IMG/VR virus record: IMGVR_UViG_3300023198_000265
Coordinates: 1 to 25,334 of that record
Source: a virus
Length of the DNA: 25,334 nucleotides
Reading direction: 5' to 3' (one strand)
The notes below the pieces were generated by a model that was not told where the DNA came from, searched no databases, and worked only from the letters and a program-made list of their open reading frames with translations. A program made the translations under genes and the position numbers. Of the stretch, positions 20,828 through 25,334 are shown piece after piece; within the stretch, counting starts at the first letter, position 1, and every line of letters starts with the position of its first letter.

Positions 20828-23082
20828 GTATGGAGGGTAGCGAGCTAGCAAGTAACATTAAGTATTACACAGATTATGCCAAATGGCGGGAAGATTTGGG
20901 TAGGGTTGAAAATTGGGAAGATAGTGTCTATCGCGTGATGGATATGCATAGAAAGAAATATGCAACCCAAATAGCAAGTAACCCTGAGTTAGCTAGAGCA
21001 GTAGATTTTGCAGAGGATTGTTATCTCGATAAAGAGATTCTTGGTTCTCAGCGTGCTTTGCAATGGGGCGGGAGTCCTATGCTCAAGCACGAGGCGAAAA
21101 TGTATAATTGTGTATCTAGCTATGTTGATCGTATAGAGTTTTTCCAAGAATGTATGTACTTTTTATTGTGTGGGTGTGGGACAGGGTTTTCGGTTCAACA
21201 TCATCATATAGAAAAGTTACCTCCAGTATCCCCTAGAGATGGGCACGCAAAGATTTTCACAGTTTTGGACAGTATTGAAGGTTGGTCAGATGCGGTAGGC
21301 GCATTAATTTGTTCTTATGTAGCTTCTCAATTTGAAACGCCTTTCCCTAATTTTCAGGGACATCATATAGCTTTTGATTATTCCAAGATTCGTGAAAAAG
21401 GCGCAAAAATTACTGGAGGATTTAAAGCTCCAGGTCCTGAAGGGTTACGTAAAGCTTTAGGGCTTATAGAGCAGTTGCTGGATAATTTTCTATCTGCAGG
21501 AGGCCCTTTAGCCCCTGATGTTCCCAAGGGTTTTGATCACGAACACTTAACGTCTGTAGTAGTTTACGATATAGTAATGTATTTCTGTGATGCAGTTCTT
21601 AGTGGCGGGGTCAGACGAGCTGCAACAATTTGTCTATTTAGTCCAGATGACTATGAAATGATGAATGCTAAAACGGGGGATTGGCTTGATAAGCATCCAC
21701 AGCGTGCACGATCAAATAATTCTGCTATACTTGTACGAAGTGAAGTAACTGAACCCGAATTTGCCCGATTATTTGCGTCAGTCAAAGAATTTGGCGAACC
21801 TGGGTTTGTATTTGTTGATCACAGGGATATAACTGTTAATCCTTGTGTAGAGATAGGAATGTGGCCCCAGACTGAAGATGGAAAGTCTGGGTGGCAAGGA
21901 TGTAATTTAGTGGAGATTAATGGTGGAAAATGTAATACACCCGTTAAATTTTATGAAGCGTGCAGAGCCGGAGGTATTATGGCAACCCTACAAGCCGGAT
22001 ATACGAATTTCCGTTATCTCCCCGCAACAACTAAGGAAATCTTCGAACGAGAAGCACTATTGGGAGTGTCAGTTACTGGGTGGACTAACAACCCGGAAAT
22101 CCTTTTCAACGACGACATCCAACGTGAAGGTGCTGAAATTGTAAAAATCACAAATAAAATTATCGCCAAAATGCTCGGTATTAATCAATCTGCGAGAACC
22201 ACATGTGTTAAGCCTAGCGGTAATGCTTCCGTATTGCTAGCAACCGCTTCGGGTATTCACGGAGAACACGCACCGCGTTACTTCCGTAATATGCAGATGA
22301 ATAAAGATAATAATATTGCACAAATTTTTACAAAGTACAATCCAGATGCAGTAGAGGAAGGTGTGTGGGAGCAAACAGGGCGCGATTGGTGTTTTTCAAT
22401 TCCAATCGCTGCGCCGAAGGACTCTTTATTTAAACGTCATCTAACAGGCATAAACTTACTTGAACTAGTAAGATTAACTCAAAATAATTGGATAGAATAT
22501 GGAACAAACGAACATTTATGCGTTAACAAACGTGTTCGACATAACGTATCGAACACAATCCAAGTCGATGACTGGGACGCCGTTCGAGACTACATTTACA
22601 AGTATAGAGAAGATTTCGCAGGCATATCTCTCTTTGGAATTACCGGAGATAAAGCGTATGCCCAAGCTCCCTTTACTGAAGTTTTTACTAGAGAACAACT
22701 CTTAGATTTCTACGGAGATGCTGCGCTCTTTGCAAGTGGACTTATCGTTGACGGGATGCACGTCTTCAACGATGATCTGTGGCATGCCTGCAGACGGGCA
22801 TTAGAAGATAACGGGCATGAGCAATTACCTTATGAAAAGAATTTTAGTCAGGAAGATTGGGTTCGTAGATGTAAGAAGTTCTCAACGAATTATTTTGACG
22901 GAGATATAGGACAGACTACCCATTGTCTGAAAGACTTATATAATTATCATAAATGGGTGAAGATTTCAGCCAATTTAGTCGAAATCGACTGGATTGCTGA
23001 GAATATTGAACCAGAGTATACAAATGTTGATACTCTAGCAAGCGCTTCCTGTATTGGGGGAGTTTGCGAGTTACCATTTTAG
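20824..23082 (+). CDS. nrdJ: class II (adenosylcobalamin-dependent) ribonucleotide reductase, monomeric (752 aa)
   Basis: Reduces ribonucleoside triphosphates for phage DNA synthesis using a cobalamin radical, independent of oxygen. Size and pattern resemble the monomeric Lactobacillus leichmannii RTPR. The thiyl cysteine is C341 in NPCVEI, with E343. The redox pair is C96 (MYNCVSSY) and C360 (QGCNLVEIN). A C-terminal shuttle pair C743/C748 (CIGGVC) accepts electrons from thioredoxin-like donors. CVKPSGNASVLLATASGIHG is the conserved phosphate-binding loop, and FLLCGCGTGFSVQ fits the substrate pocket. No small subunit gene or NrdI/NrdH is present, as expected for class II. The host must make or import B12. 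No intein or intron is seen. Confidence 0.92.
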   Translation: MSMEGSELASNIKYYTDYAKWREDLGRVENWEDSVYRVMDMHRKKYATQIASNPELARAVDFAEDCYLDKEILGSQRALQWGGSPMLKHEAKMYNCVSSYVDRIEFFQECMYFLLCGCGTGFSVQHHHIEKLPPVSPRDGHAKIFTVLDSIEGWSDAVGALICSYVASQFETPFPNFQGHHIAFDYSKIREKGAKITGGFKAPGPEGLRKALGLIEQLLDNFLSAGGPLAPDVPKGFDHEHLTSVVVYDIVMYFCDAVLSGGVRRAATICLFSPDDYEMMNAKTGDWLDKHPQRARSNNSAILVRSEVTEPEFARLFASVKEFGEPGFVFVDHRDITVNPCVEIGMWPQTEDGKSGWQGCNLVEINGGKCNTPVKFYEACRAGGIMATLQAGYTNFRYLPATTKEIFEREALLGVSVTGWTNNPEILFNDDIQREGAEIVKITNKIIAKMLGINQSARTTCVKPSGNASVLLATASGIHGEHAPRYFRNMQMNKDNNIAQIFTKYNPDAVEEGVWEQTGRDWCFSIPIAAPKDSLFKRHLTGINLLELVRLTQNNWIEYGTNEHLCVNKRVRHNVSNTIQVDDWDAVRDYIYKYREDFAGISLFGITGDKAYAQAPFTEVFTREQLLDFYGDAALFASGLIVDGMHVFNDDLWHACRRALEDNGHEQLPYEKNFSQEDWVRRCKKFSTNYFDGDIGQTTHCLKDLYNYHKWVKISANLVEIDWIAENIEPEYTNVDTLASASCIGGVCELPF

Positions 23083-23095
23083 GAGAATCACCGAT

Positions 23096-23275
23096 ATGAA
23101 TAACGAAGTAGTAGCAATACTTATTAATGCGCAAGTATTTAATGAGTTAGCACAGTATATGAGCAATAAGCCCTATGCTGAGGTTAAAGGCTTTTTTGAC
23201 GCATTTCAACAGTCTGCAGGACTGACACAGGAAATGGTCGATAAGCTTAATGAAAAAGAAGAAGCCCCTGAATAA
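23096..23275 (+). CDS. hypothetical protein (59 aa)
   Basis: A short protein, with AGGAGA (23081-23086) fixing the ATG at 23096 rather than the frame's upstream start inside the RNR gene. The sequence reads VVAILINAQVFNELAQYM, then VKGFFDAFQQSAG and a Lys/Glu-rich end. It is helical and acidic, with no family recognised. It is the last gene of the rightward block. Its stop lies inside the loop of the terminator hairpin. Confidence 0.7.
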   Translation: MNNEVVAILINAQVFNELAQYMSNKPYAEVKGFFDAFQQSAGLTQEMVDKLNEKEEAPE

Positions 23276-23288
23276 GGGGCTTTATCTT
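23258..23288. terminator. bidirectional rho-independent terminator between convergent genes
   Basis: AGCCCCT (23263-23269) pairs with AGGGGCT (23275-23281) across GAATA. TTTATCTTTAT follows on the plus strand, and the minus strand reads TTCTTCTTTTT after the stem. It therefore fits termination in both directions, with only 12 nt between the two stop codons. Confidence 0.88.
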
Positions 23289-25334
23289 TATGGGTTCAGA
23301 TTACCTAATCTGACTCTAAGTACCGAACTAGCATAAATATCGATTCTGTCGTCAAACATCTTAGTATAACTAGTACCTGATCCTGAGCCTATCAACAGTT
23401 TGTCCGCCGCTATAGTACCCGCCACCACTAAGTCTCCGCCAATAACCTCAGCTACTAAAGAAGTATGCGCTGTAGTAACAGTAGCATGGTCTCTTCTAGT
23501 CGCATCCATTCTAACGGCCAGTATAGTATTACTAGTACCTTTTACTGTTATTATATCATTCTGCTCTACTATATCTTTTCCGGTAGCAGTAGTGAAATGA
23601 TTATTAATAGCTGTAACACAATGTTGCTCTGTTGTTACAGAATTTCCTTCGGTAATTACATAATAACCAGCACCACCAGTACCAGTAGGACCAGTAGGAC
23701 CGTCAGCCCCTTCAAGTCCTGGGGCTAGTGTCGCATCAATATATCTAGTTTGTGCTACCCCATCAAAATCTCTAATATATATAAAGAGTCTATATACTGT
23801 AAGTTGTGTTAAATTGCCTGCCCAGTCTCCAAGATTACAATTAGGTCCTACAGCGCCCCCAATACTAGGTAACGTTAAGTTATTTCCACTTCTTAATACA
23901 AGATTTAAATTAAAACGTCCAGAAGTGCTCGGAGTACTCGCACTATAAGAGTTCTGGTTAAGATTAAGAATCTGAGAGCCATGATAACAGTTAAGCACAC
24001 CACCACTAGCAGTCCAAGTTTCGGAGCCGCCATTAGTAACAGGCACCACGTGGGCACTATTATTATAATTAGCAGATACTGGAGAGTCTCCATCAGCACC
24101 AGGGTCTCCAGGCGTTCCATCTGCCCCATCAAAGACAGGAGTTATAGTAACATCTTTTTCAATTAATATAGTGTCATTATAGGTACTTCTAATATAAATG
24201 TTAATTCTATATATTGTAGTTACCGTTAAATTGCCACTCCAATTACCCAGAGTAGCTGTAGTACCAACCGCCCCACTAATGCTAGGCTCTCCTAATGTAT
24301 TTCCGCTCACTCTTACTATATTAATATTATAACGTCCAGCAGTACCGGGATAAGAGGCTGATTGAGAGTTAGAGTTCAGACTAAGTAATCCACCACCCTC
24401 ATAAACATGTAATAATCCTCCGCTACTAGTCCAGGTTTCCGAACCCCCTGCAGTGACAGGTACAGGGTGTGCACTGTTAGAATAGTTAGCAGATACTGAA
24501 GAATCCCCGTCAGGGCCTGTAGGGCCTGTAGGGCCTGTATCGCCTGTAGCACCATCTTCCCCATCAACTCCATCGATAGCTGTTTTCTCGGCTGTAGACC
24601 AAGTCATATCAGTATCAGTATTTACAGTAGTAAGAGCCAGTGCAGTAGTATGAGTTACCCATACAGGATTACTAGTATATGCCGGCACTCCTATAGTCCA
24701 AGAACCAAAAGTACCTGATACTACACCTGTAGAGAAAGTATAAGTTAGATCAATATTAGCAGGTTTGGTAGGCTCAGAAGCGGCTCTCTGATATAAGGTG
24801 AGGGAAGCAGCTTGTGTACCGTTTTGCCCTTGCAATATAGCTCCTGCCCAATCAATAGCAGCTATCGTATCTGTATCAGTCTCACTGAATGCAGTTGCCT
24901 GATCTACCCATAAGTACGCATCCCCAGGTGCTGGAATATCTTGTGTCCAACCATCTAGATCAGCTACAGGATCGGGGACCCCTATTAAGGTATTGGTAGA
25001 AAACGTATACTGAGTATCATTATTAATACTAGCAGGTTGTATGTCAGTAGCAGTACGTTTATATATAGGTACTATCGCTGTATTATTACCTGAAGTACCG
25101 TCAGTACCATCAGAAACTCTAGAAAAACTTTGTTGTTTAACTATACCGCTGAAATCAGTGCCATCTATTAACTTACCGCTAATTGGGAATTGAATATACC
25201 CCACATCAGCATTTATCGCATCAATTTCATCAGAGTAAGCATATATTGGATTAGAACCAGTAGCAGTAACTCCACCAGGCCCTTCGGAAACCCCAGAAAG
25301 AGTTCTAGTGCCTATAGTCCATTGACCTGCTCCC
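23288..25334 (-). CDS. tail fibre/tip protein with collagen-like repeats (partial, 5' end beyond window)
   Basis: The frame stays open to the right edge, and a GTG at 25204 is therefore only an internal codon; at least 680 residues lie in the window. Numbering from that GTG, two tandem beta-rich units (about 234-357 and 372-497) share GDS-VSANY-NSAH-VPVT-GGSETWT, SGRFN/GRYN and LGxWxGNLT patterns. They are separated by Gly-X-Y collagen-like segments (211-234, 359-373, 498-512). Earlier units repeat YTFST, LYQR/IYKR and WTIG/WVTHTTA. The C-terminus (ADKLLIG, DDRIDIYASSVLRVRLGNL) matches the end of lambda J-type central fibre proteins, which contact the host receptor. Expected trimer at the tail tip; late gene. 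Promoter not visible. Confidence 0.85.
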   Translation of the reverse strand, partial: GAGQWTIGTRTLSGVSEGPGGVTATGSNPIYAYSDEIDAINADVGYIQFPISGKLIDGTDFSGIVKQQSFSRVSDGTDGTSGNNTAIVPIYKRTATDIQPASINNDTQYTFSTNTLIGVPDPVADLDGWTQDIPAPGDAYLWVDQATAFSETDTDTIAAIDWAGAILQGQNGTQAASLTLYQRAASEPTKPANIDLTYTFSTGVVSGTFGSWTIGVPAYTSNPVWVTHTTALALTTVNTDTDMTWSTAEKTAIDGVDGEDGATGDTGPTGPTGPDGDSSVSANYSNSAHPVPVTAGGSETWTSSGGLLHVYEGGGLLSLNSNSQSASYPGTAGRYNINIVRVSGNTLGEPSISGAVGTTATLGNWSGNLTVTTIYRINIYIRSTYNDTILIEKDVTITPVFDGADGTPGDPGADGDSPVSANYNNSAHVVPVTNGGSETWTASGGVLNCYHGSQILNLNQNSYSASTPSTSGRFNLNLVLRSGNNLTLPSIGGAVGPNCNLGDWAGNLTQLTVYRLFIYIRDFDGVAQTRYIDATLAPGLEGADGPTGPTGTGGAGYYVITEGNSVTTEQHCVTAINNHFTTATGKDIVEQNDIITVKGTSNTILAVRMDATRRDHATVTTAHTSLVAEVIGGDLVVAGTIAADKLLIGSGSGTSYTKMFDDRIDIYASSVLRVRLGNLNP
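23714..24505 (-). repeat. two tandem protein-level repeats in tail fibre gene
   Basis: Segments 24134-24505 and 23714-24091 encode about 125-residue units that align along their whole length, starting GDSSVSANYSNSAH and GDSPVSANYNNSAH. The DNA has diverged more than the protein, which suggests an old duplication under selection for fold. Confidence 0.8.

Noticed and set aside
23400-24166. Plus-strand frames inside the tail fibre region
   Set aside because: They are antisense to the repeat-rich fibre gene and show Ser/Thr/Ile-rich shadow composition without ribosome sites.
25202-25204. GTG at 25204 as start of the tail fibre gene
   Set aside because: The same frame remains open to the window edge and encodes fibre-like sequence (QWTIGTRTLSG), so this codon is internal.
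1-25334. CRISPR array, insertion sequences, integrase or attachment sites
   Set aside because: I looked for regularly spaced repeats, transposase or recombinase motifs and duplicated tRNA ends and saw none.

Overview
This window looks like part of the genome of a lytic, tailed, T5-like bacteriophage (siphovirus) of a Gram-negative host. Four things support this. A replication module runs in T5-like order: split NAD-dependent DNA ligase, D5-like DNA-binding protein, DnaB-type helicase, CHC2 primase, family A DNA polymerase, D10-like SF2 helicase, ssDNA-binding protein, SbcD/SbcC-like nuclease (D12/D13-like), Holliday junction resolvase and D15-like flap endonuclease. A two-component spanin pair with a T4-type lysozyme points to an outer-membrane host. 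Genes are tightly packed, mostly on one strand, with ATGA/TAATG-type overlaps. The DNA is AT-rich. All family names come from reading motifs; no database search was run.

Layout, left to right. (1) 1-800: two unrecognised genes. (2) 801-1100: a circularly permuted tmRNA (ssrA) gene. The T-arm and CCA-ending half lies upstream of the 5' acceptor/tag half, across a 50-nt spacer. The seven acceptor pairs match perfectly, including the G3-U70 alanine identity pair, and the tag frame ends YALAA-stop. In T5 the comparable area holds tRNA genes. (3) 1182-3205: lysis genes (i-spanin, o-spanin, lysozyme) followed by small genes, one a 31-residue membrane protein. (4) 3078-4895: probable regulators: an HTH-like protein, a small T5-like DNA-binding protein, a conserved phage protein and a PC4-like protein. 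(5) 4957-7611: the two ligase halves and a D5-like protein. (6) 7721-15948: replisome genes, with a cluster of small membrane or hypothetical genes after one promoter. (7) 16012-20827: recombination and end-processing nucleases with a zinc-ribbon protein. (8) 20824-23275: class II (B12-dependent) ribonucleotide reductase and a last small gene. (9) 23288-25334: a convergent tail fibre/tip protein gene on the minus strand, with collagen-like segments, running off the right edge.

The replication genes are probably served by five near-consensus sigma70 promoters, all with exactly 17-bp spacing and a TATAAT -10, four of them preceded by TTCTTGAC. Rho-independent terminators follow three high-expression candidates (the small DNA-binding protein at 3841, the D5-like protein and the ssDNA-binding protein). 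A shared terminator sits between the convergent blocks. Together the genes would supply dNTPs (RNR), copy DNA, process flaps and ends, resolve junctions, lyse the host and, through the tmRNA, rescue stalled ribosomes or tag proteins.
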